Part shown: piece after piece, positions 14,612 to 28,578 of the stretch | Position numbering within the stretch: position 1 is the first letter of the stretch | Layout of the letters: every line of letters starts with the position of its first letter | Assembly: GCA_046760505.1 (NCBI GenBank) | Contig: JBHIEG010000018.1 | Location: 1 to 38,800, forward strand | Length of the DNA: 38,800 nucleotides | Direction: 5' to 3' | Source of the DNA: CAYFZR01 sp046760505 [NCBI: Candidatus Hydrothermarchaeota archaeon] | Lineage (GTDB): Archaea > CAYFZR01 | The notes under the pieces: generated by a model | Databases searched by the model: none | Seen by the model: only the letters and a program-made list of their open reading frames with translations | Told to the model about the DNA's origin: nothing | Position numbers and translations under genes: made by a program

Positions 14612-15880
14612 CTACTTAGGCACTACATCAATCACTATTCCTGCAGCAACAGTTTGTCCCATATCTCTTACAGCGAATCTCCCCATATGAGGGATATCAC
14701 TTGCCTTTTCTATCGACATTGGTTTTGTAGGAACTATCTTAACTATTGCTGCGTCCCCTGTTTTAAGGTACGCTGGGTTTTCCTCTATGACGGCACCAGT
14801 CTTCGGATCAATCTTTTTCAATAATTGATCAAATCTGCACGCTACCTGAGCAGTGTGTGCATGGAATACAGGCGTGTAACCTGGTGCTATGGCAGATGGA
14901 TGTTGCAGTACTACTATTTGGGCTGTGAACTCTTTAACTACAGTTGGAGGATTATCTTCGTGCCCGCATACGTCACCTCTTCTTATGTCCTTCTTTGCAA
15001 TCCCTCTTACATTGAACCCAATGTTATCACCTGGTTCTGCCTTAGGTATCGATTCATGGTGCATCTCAATAGATTTTACTTCTCCCGAGACGCCAGCGGG
15101 CTGAAATACCACTTTGTCGCCCACTTTTAGCACACCTGTCTCAACCCTGCCCACAGGTACGGTACCAACACCAGTTATACTGTACACATCCTGTACTGGT
15201 ATTCTAAGAGGAAGATGTACGGGCTTTTCTGGTGGAGTTACCGCATCAAGTGCCTCTATTAATGTAGGTCCATCGTACCAATCACTCTTGCTGTCTATTA
15301 TGTTTTCCTTGCTTACCAAAGCAGCCATGGGGATAAAAGGAATTTGTTCTGTTTTGAATCCTATTGATTTTAATAATTTTTCTGTATCACCTTTTACTTC
15401 CTTGTATCTATTTTCATCCCACTTTACGAGATCCATCTTGTTAATTGAAACGATGAGTTGATTTACTCCTAGAGTTCTTGCTAGGAATGCGTGTTCCCTT
15501 GTTTGAGGCATTACTCCATCATCTGCTGCTACCACCAGGAGAGCCACATCAGCCTGAGATGTTCCTGTAATCATGTTTTTGACGAAATCTCTGTGTCCTG
15601 GGCAGTCTACTATGGTGTAATAGTACTTATCTGTCTCGAATTTGACGTGAGTTAAATCAATCGTTACTCCTCTTTCTCTCTCTTCTCTAAGTTTATCAAG
15701 AACCCAGGCGAACTTAAATGATCCTGCTTCGTCTTTTAAATCATGGTCTGAGATAACTCCTGTCTCATAGAGAACCCTTCCCACGATGGTGGATTTTCCA
15801 TGGTCTACATGACCAATAAAAGCCAAATTGAGGTGAGGTTTTTGTCCAGCCTTTACTTCTCCTTTGCTAACGAAACCCAT
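14612..15880 (-). CDS. tuf: Translation elongation factor aEF-1 alpha
   Basis: This GTPase delivers aminoacyl-tRNA to the ribosome. The GTP-binding motifs are complete: G1 GHVDHGKST (residues 23-31), G2 in ERGVTID, G3 DCPGH and G4 NKMD. Domains 2 and 3 follow, with [13 protein letters not shown] and the C-terminal [17 protein letters not shown]. The 422 residues match the archaeal size. GGAGGGAAGAAT precedes the ATG. It lies 14 bases after fusA in the str operon. Confidence 0.97.
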   Translation of the reverse strand: MGFVSKGEVKAGQKPHLNLAFIGHVDHGKSTIVGRVLYETGVISDHDLKDEAGSFKFAWVLDKLREERERGVTIDLTHVKFETDKYYYTIVDCPGHRDFVKNMITGTSQADVALLVVAADDGVMPQTREHAFLARTLGVNQLIVSINKMDLVKWDENRYKEVKGDTEKLLKSIGFKTEQIPFIPMAALVSKENIIDSKSDWYDGPTLIEALDAVTPPEKPVHLPLRIPVQDVYSITGVGTVPVGRVETGVLKVGDKVVFQPAGVSGEVKSIEMHHESIPKAEPGDNIGFNVRGIAKKDIRRGDVCGHEDNPPTVVKEFTAQIVVLQHPSAIAPGYTPVFHAHTAQVACRFDQLLKKIDPKTGAVIEENPAYLKTGDAAIVKIVPTKPMSIEKASDIPHMGRFAVRDMGQTVAAGIVIDVVPK

Positions 15881-15894
15881 ATTCTTCCCTCCTG

Positions 15895-18093
15895 TTAACT
15901 TAATAGAGATTCTGGAGTAGGTGGCTCAGGTTTAAGACCTTTTCGATTTCTTATTTCTTGAATTACACTTTCCTGTAACTCTTCCGGAAGCTTTTCAAAG
16001 CCGGCAAACTCAGTTGACCACAGTACTCTTCCTTCTGTAGCAGATCTTATGTCTCCAGCAAATCCAAACATCTCAGATACAGGTATCTTTGCTTTGAGTA
16101 TCACCATATCCTTCTCCTGTCGAATATCTAGTATTTGACCTCTTCTACTCTGGACCTCTCTTGTAACCGCTCCAAGGTATTCTTGAGGTACGTGGATGAA
16201 AAGATACTGCTTTGGTTCCAAGAGTATATCCTTCGCTTTTAGCATCCCAGCCAGTATAGCTGATCTCACCGCTGGAATTATCTGTGCGGGCCCCCTATGA
16301 ACTGCGTCTTCATGCAGAGAAGCATCTACCAATTTAACCTTAACACCAGCTACTTTTTCCCTTGACACGGGCCCGCCGTCCATTGCTTCATGAAATGCCT
16401 CTACCACCAACTCCATGACCTCATTCAGATATTGAATCCCCTTTGTCATATCTAACAGAATGTTGTTTCGATATATATCTACTACGTTTCTAGCCTCCTC
16501 TCTATTCATGCCGAGCTCGACTAGGGTTGCTCTTAACTCCTTTGGACTTTTTACCCTACCAGAACTTATCTCTCCTCCTACTAGTGCGTTATATACTTCT
16601 TTTTCTAAAGGTTCAACCACAAAGTAAAGTTTATTGTGCTTATTTGGTGATTTGCCCTCTATTATAGGAGAAACGCCTTCTACAGTTTCTCTATATACAA
16701 CAATAGGCTCAGAGACTTCTAATTCTATTCCTTTGTCCCTAGTAATCCTGTATGTTGTCACGTCTAAGTGTAACTCACCCATACCGGAAATTAAATGCTC
16801 CCCTGTCTCCTCGTTTATCTCAACCTTGATGGTTGGATCCTCTTTTTCAACCTGCCTTAACACTTCTATAAGCTTTGGAAGGTTTTTCATATCTTTTGCC
16901 TCTACTGCTACTGTTACAACGGGCTCTGAGATATGCACAATCTCTTCAAATCCTTCTATGCGATAATCGGGATCACATAGAGTCTCCCCAGCTCTGACAT
17001 CTGGGAGTCCAACTATGGCAGCGATGTTTCCTGCAGGAACTTCTTCAACATTTACCCTTTCAGGTCCCATGTAGACTCCAACTTGCTGAACTCGACTTGA
17101 CCTTACTGCATTAACCATGTAGACTTCCTGCCCTTTTTTAATCGAACCACTGAATACTCTTCCAGTTGCAACTTCACCTGCGTGGGGATCTATGGTAATG
17201 CTGGTTATCATCATGGCTAAAGGACTGTTAGGATCGCAGTTTTGCATTGCCTTGAATATATCGGAGTTGTTGTCTCCGGGCCATATCTTGGGTATCCTAA
17301 GTGGTTGCGCAGTTATTGGAGGCGGAAGATGTCTTATTATCATGTCTAGCAATACATTATGCAAAGATGCTTTCCTGTGCAATTCCTTAAGATTTCCTTC
17401 CTTTACATGGTCTATTATCTCTTTAAATGAAATAGTACCTTTCTGGATATAAGGGGCGCTCACTGCCCACTTTTGATACGCAGATCCAAAGGCTACGCTC
17501 CCATCATCTACCCTAACTAGCCATTCATCCTTTTTATCATCAGGAGCCATAGTTCTAATTAGGCTGTTTACCTCAGAAATTATCTCCAAAAATCTACTCT
17601 GTATCTGTTCGGGTGTTAATTTGAGCTCTTTAATGAGTCGATCTACCTTGTTTATAAAGAGAATTGGTTTAACCCTTTCTTTCAACGCCTGCCTCAAAAC
17701 GGTTTCTGTTTGAGGCATTACACCTTCCACTGCACATACCACGATTACAACGCCATCAACCGCTCTCATTGCTCGGGTGACATCTCCGCCGAAGTCAACG
17801 TGTCCTGGGGTATCTATTAGGTTAATGAGATATTCTTCCCCTTCATATTCATGTACCATTGAAACGTTTGCTGCATCTATTGTTATTCCTCTAGCCTGTT
17901 CTAACTCATCAAAATCTAAAAATAACTGAGTTCCTGCTAGTTCTTCTGATATCATACCTGCTCCTGCTAGGAGATTATCGGAGAGTGTTGTTTTCCCATG
18001 ATCAATGTGTGCGACTATTCCGATGTTTCTGATGTGATCAGGCACACGCATTAAACCTTTGATTTTATCAATCATCTTTCCTCGTCTACTCAA
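15895..18093 (-). CDS. fusA: Translation elongation factor aEF-2
   Basis: aEF-2 is the translocase GTPase. G1 is AHIDHGKTT, followed by the switch region [20 protein letters not shown] and NKVDRL. Domain IV contains [16 protein letters not shown], whose His in VHRGP is the diphthamide site. The 732-aa length is typical. A TTG start at 18093 is accepted because archaeal EF-2 proteins begin with a similar MSRRxKM stretch and GAGGGAT lies just upstream; the alternative ATG at 18075 would remove six family-conserved residues. It sits between rps7 and tuf. Confidence 0.97.
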   Translation of the reverse strand: MSRRGKMIDKIKGLMRVPDHIRNIGIVAHIDHGKTTLSDNLLAGAGMISEELAGTQLFLDFDELEQARGITIDAANVSMVHEYEGEEYLINLIDTPGHVDFGGDVTRAMRAVDGVVIVVCAVEGVMPQTETVLRQALKERVKPILFINKVDRLIKELKLTPEQIQSRFLEIISEVNSLIRTMAPDDKKDEWLVRVDDGSVAFGSAYQKWAVSAPYIQKGTISFKEIIDHVKEGNLKELHRKASLHNVLLDMIIRHLPPPITAQPLRIPKIWPGDNNSDIFKAMQNCDPNSPLAMMITSITIDPHAGEVATGRVFSGSIKKGQEVYMVNAVRSSRVQQVGVYMGPERVNVEEVPAGNIAAIVGLPDVRAGETLCDPDYRIEGFEEIVHISEPVVTVAVEAKDMKNLPKLIEVLRQVEKEDPTIKVEINEETGEHLISGMGELHLDVTTYRITRDKGIELEVSEPIVVYRETVEGVSPIIEGKSPNKHNKLYFVVEPLEKEVYNALVGGEISSGRVKSPKELRATLVELGMNREEARNVVDIYRNNILLDMTKGIQYLNEVMELVVEAFHEAMDGGPVSREKVAGVKVKLVDASLHEDAVHRGPAQIIPAVRSAILAGMLKAKDILLEPKQYLFIHVPQEYLGAVTREVQSRRGQILDIRQEKDMVILKAKIPVSEMFGFAGDIRSATEGRVLWSTEFAGFEKLPEELQESVIQEIRNRKGLKPEPPTPESLLS

Positions 18094-18118
18094 TATTTAT
18101 CCCTCGAAAATTTTTTGA

Positions 18119-18676
18119 TTACCGAGATGATTTTGCTATCCGTTCTATTTCATCTTTCTTTTGTATTGAGAAAAATCTTGTATCGTATTCAGATGCCCCT
18201 ATTATCTCACTAGCTAAGCACTCGGCAAAGCTTTTTTTATTACCAAAAGATGCTTTTTTCGCACCCATTGCTATTAATCTCAATGCTATGTCAACCCTTC
18301 TTTGAGGTGAGACGTCTACGGCTTGTTGGTATACAATTCCTCCGTATTTCAGTTTTGTTGTCTCTTCCCTGGGGCCTGCGTTGATTATAGCATCCACAAG
18401 TACTTGAACTGGATTTTTCTTGGTTCTCTTGTGAATTATCTCAAAAGCCTCCTTTACTACGTTGTATGCAAGATGTTTCTTGCCAGAGTTTTCCTCAGAT
18501 CTCATGATTTTGTTGATTAGTCTCTCAACGATCCATACCTCCGCTTTCTGAAACCTCTTCTTGCTGTGCTTGCCACTTGTATGAGGGACTAATTTTGGGT
18601 TTAAGTTTATATATTTCCCTAGACCAGGATCTTTGATCTCTATTTCATTTGAATTCCATTTTTCGAAAGCATTCAT
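18119..18676 (-). CDS. rps7: Small ribosomal subunit protein uS7
   Basis: Protein uS7 organises the 3' major domain of 16S rRNA. The 185-aa protein has the archaeal N-terminal extension, then KAEVWIVERLINKIM, KKNPVQVLVDAIINAGPREETTKLKYGGIVYQQAVDVSPQRRVDIALR and the family C-terminus KKDEIERIAKSSR. It follows rps12 by three bases with GGAGATAA before the ATG. Confidence 0.97.
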   Translation of the reverse strand: MNAFEKWNSNEIEIKDPGLGKYINLNPKLVPHTSGKHSKKRFQKAEVWIVERLINKIMRSEENSGKKHLAYNVVKEAFEIIHKRTKKNPVQVLVDAIINAGPREETTKLKYGGIVYQQAVDVSPQRRVDIALRLIAMGAKKASFGNKKSFAECLASEIIGASEYDTRFFSIQKKDEIERIAKSSR

Positions 18677-18679
18677 ATT

Positions 18680-19117
18680 TTATCTCCTCGGTTTTTCCCT
18701 CCTTCCCCTTATCAGTTCTATCAGGGGCACATTGTTTACCTTCACCACTTTCCATCTTACACCAGGAATATCTCCTTTTGCCCTCCCCTTTGCTCCACCG
18801 ATTCCTTCCACAATGACATCGTCATGTTCGTCTATAAAGTTAATGGCACCATCTCCTGGTGCGAAACATGTAATTTGTCGACCATTCTTTATCAATTGAA
18901 CTCTCACACACTTTCTTATTGCTGAATTAGGTTGTTTTGCTTCAACTCCAACTTTCTCTATAACGATTCCCCTAGCTTGGGGAGAACCTTCTAGAGGATC
19001 TACCTTCTCATCGAGTCTTAGCATCCTTCTCTTGTAGTATATGTCTTTCCATCTAAATTTCTGCCTTCTGGACCTCAACTTCCTAGCTGCATGCATCCCT
19101 CTACTTTTCTTTGCCAT
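18680..19117 (-). CDS. rps12: Small ribosomal subunit protein uS12
   Basis: Protein uS12 lies at the decoding centre. The sequence [45 protein letters not shown] and [17 protein letters not shown] is characteristic of the archaeal form. ATG 19117 is chosen because MAKKSRG is the family start and an AAAGGTG ribosome site lies about 8 nt before it; an in-frame GTG at 19126 is unlikely. It lies between nusA and rps7. Confidence 0.97.
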   Translation of the reverse strand: MAKKSRGMHAARKLRSRRQKFRWKDIYYKRRMLRLDEKVDPLEGSPQARGIVIEKVGVEAKQPNSAIRKCVRVQLIKNGRQITCFAPGDGAINFIDEHDDVIVEGIGGAKGRAKGDIPGVRWKVVKVNNVPLIELIRGRREKPRR

Positions 19118-19135
19118 ATCTTGCACCTTTACGCA

Positions 19136-19570
19136 CTAGGTTATTTGCACATCATCGATGTTGTGGTGGCGTTTAACCAGCATCTTAGCCTTCTTTATAT
19201 TTTTTCCTCCCTTCCCGATAACAAGCCCCTTATCTCTTTCATTAACATCGATTAATGCAATGGTTTTACCTTCTTTCTTATTCAGTATATTAACATTTTT
19301 TATCTTAATGGGGGAAAAAAGGTTCTTAATAAATTCTACTGGATCGTCAGAATGTTCTATGACTTCTACATTCTTTCCGATGGTTTTTTTAACTCTTGCT
19401 ATATTTACCCCTCTCTTCCCTATGGCAAGACCTACATCTCCTTTCTTCACGACAAAGATAACCCTATCATTGTCTTCATCTATAACACAATCCTTGGTCA
19501 CCGCCCCAGTAAGACTTTCAAACAGGGCGATGTACTTGATACCTTCGGTAGTTAATTTCACTTCTCCCAT
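19136..19570 (-). CDS. nusA: NusA-like KH-domain transcription/RNA-binding protein
   Basis: Archaeal NusA is a short protein of two KH domains without the S1 and N-terminal domains of bacterial NusA. The 144 residues contain GLAIGKRGVNIARVKK and GLVIGKGGKNIKKAKML, each with the GxxG loop of a KH domain. The gene overlaps rpl30e by 13 bases and precedes rps12, its conserved place in the archaeal RNA polymerase-str cluster. Confidence 0.95.
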   Translation of the reverse strand: MGEVKLTTEGIKYIALFESLTGAVTKDCVIDEDNDRVIFVVKKGDVGLAIGKRGVNIARVKKTIGKNVEVIEHSDDPVEFIKNLFSPIKIKNVNILNKKEGKTIALIDVNERDKGLVIGKGGKNIKKAKMLVKRHHNIDDVQIT

Positions 19571-19875
19571 TCAACAGCCTCCCTTGATAGGTTTAAAATG
19601 TTCGATTCACCAGGATCAATAACTCCTAGTACCGATACTCCAAAGGGCTTTCCACAAAGCGGTCCTAATTCGAGTCGAGTTTTGTCTAGATGTAAAACAG
19701 GAACTGAAGATATTCTTGCATATCTTTCAATATCTTCTCTAAGCGATTTAGGGCAATTACTAGCTAAAATAACCAGTTTTGTACTTTTAAATTTAAGACT
19801 TTTAACGGTACTGTTGTACCCAAGTGTAATTTTTCCGGTGTCTGCGGCTAATTTAATTGCCCTGCTGATGCTCAT
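19558..19875 (-). CDS. rpl30e: Large ribosomal subunit protein eL30
   Basis: Protein eL30 of the L7Ae/L30e fold. KLAADTGKITLGYNSTVKSLK, AKLVILASNCP-type core (TKLVILASNCPKSLREDIERYA) and VPVLHLDKTRLELGPLCGKPFGVSVLGVIDPG match the family. ATG 19875 is preferred over GTG 19890 because GAGGAGA lies 8 nt upstream of it. Its 105 aa suits the family. It overlaps nusA, so the two are probably translationally coupled. Confidence 0.93.
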   Translation of the reverse strand: MSISRAIKLAADTGKITLGYNSTVKSLKFKSTKLVILASNCPKSLREDIERYARISSVPVLHLDKTRLELGPLCGKPFGVSVLGVIDPGESNILNLSREAVEWEK

Positions 19876-19921
19876 ACTGCTTCTCCTCACGATTTTCTTT
19901 TTATCTTACCTGGTCATTCTT

Positions 19922-23745
<3,824 letters not shown>

Positions 23746-23754
23746 TTTACTCAC

Positions 23755-25638
23755 CTATACCAAATCGCTCAATACTAGCCTTGGAACAACGCATAACGCT
23801 CGCAGTTCGTCGAGTAAAAGTTTGAAGGCATATGACATCTCCACAAGATATATGTCGCCATGTTCTCCCTCCAACGGGCAATAAATCCGCAGAGATTTGC
23901 TGTCTTGTACCGCTATGTTACCACATTTTCCACAAACAAGGACCGAATATTTGTCTGATTCATCTAACAACCTTTCTTTAAGGAGCATTGAGGCTCCATG
24001 ACCTATTAAACAGTCTCTTTCCATCTCTCCAAACCTTAAGCCGCCTTCTCTTGCACGACCTTCAGTTGGCTGCCTTGTAAGAACCTGTAAGGGCCCTCTC
24101 GATCTTGCATGAATCTTGCTTGCAACAAGATGATGGAGTTTTTCGTAGTATGCTATGCCTACAAATATCTCTGCCTCTATCATCTTCCCGGTAATACCGT
24201 CATACAGTACTTCTCTTCCATTGTGCTTGAAACCGAATGATTCCAATGTTTTTCTCAGTTTTGATTCGTCTTCTCCTTCAAATGCGGTTCCGTCCACTCT
24301 TCTACCTTCTAAACATCCTACCTTGCCGGCTATCATTTCCAAGACTTGACCGACGGTCATTCTGGAAGGTATTGCGTGAGGGTTTATTATGAGATCGGGT
24401 ACGACTCCATCCTCGGTGAAAGGCATATCCTCCTGAGGCACTAAAAGACCGATTACTCCCTTTTGTCCATGTCTGGATGCAAACTTGTCCCCCAGTTCTG
24501 GTATACGTTCGTCTCTAACTTTTACCTTTACCAGTTTGTTCCCCTCTGATGTCTCTGTAATCATTACTCTATCTACGACGCCTTTTTCTCCGTGCCTGAC
24601 TGTAACAGATGTCTCCCTCCTCTTCTCTATAGGTAACCCAAATTCATCAATATCTTCTAGGAACCTAGGAGGACTTGTTTTACCCATCAATACGTCTCCG
24701 CTATTAACCTCGAGTTCTACCTCTGCAATTCCGTCTTCTCCGATACGGGCATATTCGCCTTCTACTCTAAACCCTCTCACATCTTCAGGAGGAATCTCAA
24801 ACTTATCTTCCTGACCTCCAGGATATCTTCTCTCTTCTGCCTCGTATACACGGAAGAAAGTGGATCTACCCAGACCTCTTTCAACAGAGGATTTATTGAG
24901 TACCAATGCGTCTTCCATGTTGTATCCTTGGTAAGACATTACCGCTATCACGAAATTTTGTCCTGAAGGCCTTTTATCCAGGTGAACCAAATCTGAGAAC
25001 TTTGTCTTTACAATGGGGAACTGTGGATAATGAAGCAGATGTCCCCTGGTATCGAATCTGATGAGATAATTACTCATGTAAATTCCAATGGCCTGTTTTG
25101 CCATGGCTGCGCCCATTGTATTTCTGGGAGAAGAATTATGCTCGGGGTAGGGTATTAAACCAGCGCATATTCCCAGAATTGCGGAGGGGGCTATCTCAAG
25201 GTGAGTATGTTCTTTCGAAAGCTCTTCAGGTAAGACAGCGATTAAGCAGTTTTCTTCTTCTTCGGCATCTAGATATTCTACGACTCCATCTTCTACCAGA
25301 TCTTTCCACCCAATTTCTCCGTTTGCAAGTTTTTTGATGTGTTCTTCAGTTAATTGAGGTACGCCGTCTTTCACCACGATTAGGGGGCGTCTAGCCCTTC
25401 CTGAGTCGACGTTTATTTGCACTTCATTAGTTTCTGGATAATAGGTCACGTTTAGTTGGTTGGATAATAGACCTTCTCTCCTCTTTTCCCTTATATCAGC
25501 TACAAATTCTATTGGATCAGAGTGAAAACCAATTAGTTTTCCATTCAAATACACTCTAGCGGGTTTATATTTTGGAGCCTCTATCGCTTCTACTGTTTTG
25601 ATGTAAAAATCTGATATTTCGTGTGACATCATCATCAC
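23755..25638 (-). CDS. rpoB1: DNA-directed RNA polymerase subunit B'
   Basis: This is the C-terminal half of the second-largest subunit, separate from B'' as in methanogens, halophiles and Archaeoglobus. Conserved blocks include [56 protein letters not shown] and [17 protein letters not shown]. The zinc site near the end reads CGKCG...[10 protein letters not shown], so the fourth Cys of the usual CxxC...CxxC is missing. Several in-frame starts occur at the beginning (GTG 25638 and ATGs 25635, 25632, 25629); AGGTGATG spacing favours one of the later ATGs. It follows the rpoB2 stop by one base. Confidence 0.96.
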   Translation of the reverse strand: MMMMSHEISDFYIKTVEAIEAPKYKPARVYLNGKLIGFHSDPIEFVADIREKRREGLLSNQLNVTYYPETNEVQINVDSGRARRPLIVVKDGVPQLTEEHIKKLANGEIGWKDLVEDGVVEYLDAEEEENCLIAVLPEELSKEHTHLEIAPSAILGICAGLIPYPEHNSSPRNTMGAAMAKQAIGIYMSNYLIRFDTRGHLLHYPQFPIVKTKFSDLVHLDKRPSGQNFVIAVMSYQGYNMEDALVLNKSSVERGLGRSTFFRVYEAEERRYPGGQEDKFEIPPEDVRGFRVEGEYARIGEDGIAEVELEVNSGDVLMGKTSPPRFLEDIDEFGLPIEKRRETSVTVRHGEKGVVDRVMITETSEGNKLVKVKVRDERIPELGDKFASRHGQKGVIGLLVPQEDMPFTEDGVVPDLIINPHAIPSRMTVGQVLEMIAGKVGCLEGRRVDGTAFEGEDESKLRKTLESFGFKHNGREVLYDGITGKMIEAEIFVGIAYYEKLHHLVASKIHARSRGPLQVLTRQPTEGRAREGGLRFGEMERDCLIGHGASMLLKERLLDESDKYSVLVCGKCGNIAVQDSKSLRIYCPLEGEHGDIYLVEMSYAFKLLLDELRALCVVPRLVLSDLV

Positions 25639-25639
25639 C

Positions 25640-27106
25640 TTATTTTATGGGCTCTAGGCCCAGTTCAAATAATACATGTTCAACGGCTTTTTCATCTGCT
25701 CCGGTAGAAACTTCGCACATAATGGCAAAATTCTTAACCAATCCGCAGTTTGGACCTTCAGGAGTTTCGTTGGGGCATATCTTTCCCCAGTGAGTTGGGT
25801 GGAGATCTCTAGCCTCAAAGTGGGGCTGACTCCTGCTTAATGGCGAGACCACTCTTCTTAAATGAGATAATGCTGAGGTAAAATTGGTTCTATCGAGCAA
25901 CTGACTTACGCCCGATCTGCCCCCTACCCAATTACCTGTTGCAAGAGCATGCTGCATCCTATCGGTAAGCACATCAGGTCTTACGGCAGATCTTATCGCT
26001 GGCTCTCTCCCCCTCATGTTTATCCTTTCAAGTTGATATCTGATATCTTTAACAAGGGTAAGAAAGGCCATCCTGAAGAGATCTTCCATTAGATCACCTG
26101 TTAGTCTTAAACGTTTGTTTGAATAGTGATCTTTATCGTCCGGAGTCCTTTTACCTAAGTGGAGTTCTATTGCCATTTCAGCCATCCTACAGAGATAGAG
26201 TGCCTTTCTCTTCCTGTCTTCTGGAGCAGTTCCGAGATGAGGAAGGAGGTATTGATCGATGACCTGACCTGCTCTTCGGAGTCTATACTCCTGCAACTGT
26301 CCAGCAGCGACTCTCTTTCCTATGTAGTCAATGCAATCCTCTTGGCTATAAGGTTCTTTGAATTCTTCCAGGTTCGGGATGAAAGCTACGATTATATCAG
26401 GATCATCCGATATCGCATCAACTATTTCCTGATCTTTTTCCATACCTAAGGCTCTAAGAAGGAGTACCAGAGGTACCTGTCCTGGAACCGCTGGGAATGA
26501 CGCATAGATGAGTCCGTCCTTTCTTCTTTCAACAAGATTTAGGACCCTGAGCCCTCTGTATTTTGAAAAGACTTTAGCAACCTCTATCTTGGATTTATAC
26601 TTTTCTTCTTGCTCTACAAGTATCCTGTTGGGTGCTAGGTCCTCAATCGTTACGACCACTCTTTCAGATCCGTTGACGATAAAGTATCCACCCGTATCCA
26701 GAGGGTCTTCGCCTGCCTTTATTATCTCTTGCTCACTCAAGCCATATAGGTTACAGAGTTTTGATTTGACCATTATCGGCAACATGCCGATGTTTAACGT
26801 TTCATGGTTTTCCACTCCGTTTAAAACTTCCTTGAATTCTAGGCGGAGTGGCGCTGCATATGTTAAATTTCTCAGTCTTGCCTCATTAGGGAACAACTTG
26901 GTTGTTGAACCGTCAGTTTCTTTTATAGATGGCTTGTCCACATGGATTCTACCTAGGGTTACATAGTAGTCCTCGACGTTGGTTTCGATTGTACCTACCT
27001 CATCCACGACCATCTGTAGTTTGTGCTCTAGAAAGTGATTAAATGAATCGAGCTGTTGTCTTACCAAGGAGAGTTCCCTAAAGAATACATCAGCTAATAT
27101 AGACAT
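25640..27106 (-). CDS. rpoB2: DNA-directed RNA polymerase subunit B''
   Basis: This is the N-terminal half of the second-largest RNA polymerase subunit. The blocks [59 protein letters not shown] and the C-terminal [24 protein letters not shown]...[24 protein letters not shown] are typical. ATG 27106 is listed. A GGAGG site 14 nt upstream is closer in spacing to an in-frame TTG at 27112, and a TTG at 27121 is also open, so the exact start is uncertain. It lies just after rpoH. Confidence 0.95.
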   Translation of the reverse strand: MSILADVFFRELSLVRQQLDSFNHFLEHKLQMVVDEVGTIETNVEDYYVTLGRIHVDKPSIKETDGSTTKLFPNEARLRNLTYAAPLRLEFKEVLNGVENHETLNIGMLPIMVKSKLCNLYGLSEQEIIKAGEDPLDTGGYFIVNGSERVVVTIEDLAPNRILVEQEEKYKSKIEVAKVFSKYRGLRVLNLVERRKDGLIYASFPAVPGQVPLVLLLRALGMEKDQEIVDAISDDPDIIVAFIPNLEEFKEPYSQEDCIDYIGKRVAAGQLQEYRLRRAGQVIDQYLLPHLGTAPEDRKRKALYLCRMAEMAIELHLGKRTPDDKDHYSNKRLRLTGDLMEDLFRMAFLTLVKDIRYQLERINMRGREPAIRSAVRPDVLTDRMQHALATGNWVGGRSGVSQLLDRTNFTSALSHLRRVVSPLSRSQPHFEARDLHPTHWGKICPNETPEGPNCGLVKNFAIMCEVSTGADEKAVEHVLFELGLEPIK

Positions 27107-27130
27107 GTTCAAATATCTCAAACCTCCATT

Positions 27131-27373
27131 TTATTCCTTCACAACAAGTCTATAAACAGATATTTCTTTAGCAGTTGGACTTTTTCTTGTTATCTTTACT
27201 ACGTCACCAGGATTTGCGCCTATAGCTTTAACAGCAGGATCTTTGCTCGATATCTTTGGAAGTTGGGATAGTTCAATGCCGTATTTTCTTTTTATCTTTT
27301 CCACTTCCTCAGGTGTTGCTATTTCGTGCTTTGGGACCAATTCATGAATCAGCACGTCCACTTTTTTTGGCAT
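27131..27373 (-). CDS. rpoH: DNA-directed RNA polymerase subunit H
   Basis: RpoH is the archaeal homologue of Rpb5. The 80-aa protein has the family core VLIHELVPKHEIATPEEVEKIKRKYG, LPKISSKDPAVKAIGANPGDVVKITRKSPTAKE and VYRLVV (given here in separate motifs). ATG 27373 has GGAGGT about 6 nt upstream, which favours it over an in-frame TTG at 27379. It is the first gene of the RNA polymerase-ribosomal cluster and has a TATA box about 33 bp upstream. Confidence 0.95.
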   Translation of the reverse strand: MPKKVDVLIHELVPKHEIATPEEVEKIKRKYGIELSQLPKISSKDPAVKAIGANPGDVVKITRKSPTAKEISVYRLVVKE

Positions 27374-27400
27374 ATCCAACCTCCGAGAACTAATTCTTAC

Positions 27401-27410
27401 TTTTTATAGG
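27401..27410 (-). promoter_or_regulatory. TATA box of the rpo/str operon
   Basis: CCTATAAAAA on the minus strand lies about 33 bp before the rpoH ATG and predicts a start near 27379, leaving a leader just long enough for the GGAGGT site. It may drive the tightly packed genes down to tRNA-Ser. Confidence 0.6.
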
Positions 27411-27421
27411 CGTTTCTATGA

Positions 27422-27496
27422 TGGGCCCGACGGGATTTGAACCCGCGACACTCGGCTTAAAAGGCCGATGCTCTAGCCAGACTGAGCTACGGGCCC
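27422..27496 (-). tRNA. tRNA-Lys (TTT)
   Basis: The minus strand folds with acceptor GGGCCCG/CGGGCCC, anticodon stem TCGGC/GCCGA around CTTTTAA (anticodon TTT), a T-arm with TTCAAAT and discriminator A. No CCA is encoded. It ends just upstream of the rpoH promoter. Confidence 0.95.
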
Positions 27497-27589
27497 TGAT
27501 ATTAGGAATGTTCTGATCATTGCTTTCAAAATGAATTCTATATTTTCTAACCTTACATCACCCGTTTCTAGACTCTCCAATTCTATTGG

Positions 27590-27664
27590 CGCCCTGGCCG
27601 GGATTTGAACCCGGGTCACGGGCTCGACAGGCCCGAATGATAGACCGGACTACACTACCAGGGC
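27590..27664 (-). tRNA. tRNA-Asp (GTC)
   Basis: Acceptor GCCCTGG/CCAGGGC, anticodon stem CGGGC/GCCCG with loop CTGTCGA (anticodon GTC), T-arm with TTCAAAT and discriminator G. No full CCA is encoded. It lies about ten bases downstream of the 5S rRNA gene and is probably transcribed with it. Confidence 0.95.
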
Positions 27665-27673
27665 AATGGAGGG

Positions 27674-27791
27674 CTGGCAGCGTCATGGAGTTCCCGTAGG
27701 CTCGCGCACTACAGTACAGTCCATATCGCTGGGGGACTTTACTTCCGGGATCGGACGAGACCGGGTGTATCCCCCCCGCTATGGCCGCCAT
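27674..27791 (-). rRNA. rrf: 5S ribosomal RNA
   Basis: The minus strand carries the 5S core: GGCGGCCATAGCG, then ACACCCGGTCTC, GATCCCGGAAGTAAAG and CCCCCAGCG, and it ends GACGCTGCCA. The ends pair as helix I (TGGCGGC with GCTGCCA), giving a length near 118 nt; exact termini could shift by a base or two. No 16S or 23S gene is nearby, so this 5S is either unlinked or part of a separate unit with tRNA-Asp. Confidence 0.93.
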
Positions 27792-27813
27792 ACCCTCGCA
27801 TGGTTATTCTTCA

Positions 27814-27821
27814 TATTTATA
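27814..27821 (-). promoter_or_regulatory. TATA box of the 5S rRNA gene
   Basis: TATAAATA on the minus strand is centred about 27 bp from the predicted 5S 5' end, the normal archaeal spacing. The 5S-tRNA-Asp pair therefore appears to have its own promoter. Confidence 0.6.
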
Positions 27822-27840
27822 TCTTATGGACTAAGACGCA

Positions 27841-27917
27841 TGGTCCCGTCGGCCGGATTTGAACCGGCAACCTGGGGATCTACAGTCCCCCGCTCTGCCA
27901 AGTTGAGCTACGACGGG
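27841..27917 (-). tRNA. tRNA-Tyr (GTA), CCA encoded
   Basis: Acceptor CCCGTCG/CGACGGG with the C1-G72 pair characteristic of archaeal tyrosine tRNA. The anticodon stem GGGGA/TCCCC surrounds CTGTAGA (anticodon GTA), with a T-arm containing TTCAAAT and discriminator A. Unlike the other tRNAs here, the gene encodes the 3' CCA. A TTAAGTA element about 28 bp upstream (27941-27950) is a plausible promoter. Confidence 0.95.
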
Positions 27918-28088
27918 TTTGGTGCATCTAATACCTAACCCATACTTAAGTCTTGTGCCTTTATGAGAGTTATTAGATCGTTTGTCTCCAATTTTTTTAT
28001 CAACATATAAGGTATTTACAAACCTAAAAATTTTACTATCAAAACACTTATCTAGATCAAACAAAACCTTCCATTCGGAGGGATGTTT

Positions 28089-28553
28089 TTGGAGGAGGAA
28101 AAGAAAGTTATAGATATTCCTGAGAAGATGAGGAAAGATGCAAGATACTTCGAGGCTAGGGTGAAACCAAAGATCGCAAGACATCGCTTAGAGGCGATGG
28201 GAGTAGAAATAAGGAGGGAAGACGTGGAGGCCGATTTCTGTCTGAATGTTTCCATAGGTCCAAGGGCCGGTATTTGTTACGTGGTTGCTTTGGAAGACAA
28301 GAGATTTTTAACTGGAGAAGCCAAGCCTATAAAGATTGAGAAAATAGAAATACCTGCCAACCATTTTCTGATGATATCTGCGTATGGTAGACATCCTGTA
28401 GGTCATTTAATAGCGGTGGGGGAAGAACTGGTTCAACCAATTGAGAAGGAGAGGACCGCAGATTATGCATTATTTTTGGCTGGCGCGGACGGAGATGTAA
28501 AAAAGGGAGATATAATCGGTGTAGTAATGTTCATGAGTTTTAAGATGGGATAA
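28089..28553 (+). CDS. DUF22-like archaeal protein
   Basis: The 154-156 aa protein looks like the archaeal DUF22 family, of unknown function, common in methanogens. Family-like parts are the beta-rich middle (VEADFCLNVSIGPRAG), IPANHFLMISAYGRHPVGHLIAVGE and the C-terminal GDVKKGDIIGVVMF. It has no signal peptide or membrane helix. The start is uncertain: ATG 28083 sits immediately after GGAGG, too close for normal use, whereas TTG 28089 has that site at about 7 nt and is listed. The family call is from recognition of pattern, not a search. Confidence 0.65.
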   Translation: MEEEKKVIDIPEKMRKDARYFEARVKPKIARHRLEAMGVEIRREDVEADFCLNVSIGPRAGICYVVALEDKRFLTGEAKPIKIEKIEIPANHFLMISAYGRHPVGHLIAVGEELVQPIEKERTADYALFLAGADGDVKKGDIIGVVMFMSFKMG

Positions 28554-28578
28554 CTTGCTCATTTATTTTTTTGGAGGG

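Noticed and set aside
14465-15461. Long plus-strand frames opposite rps10 and tuf
   Set aside because: Antisense frames caused by the codon bias of highly expressed genes; the minus-strand products are unambiguous.
27558-28255. Short frames overlapping the tRNA and 5S genes on both strands
   Set aside because: They coincide with clearly folded tRNA-Asp, 5S rRNA and tRNA-Tyr genes or with the opposite strand of the DUF22-like gene, and their products look like no protein.
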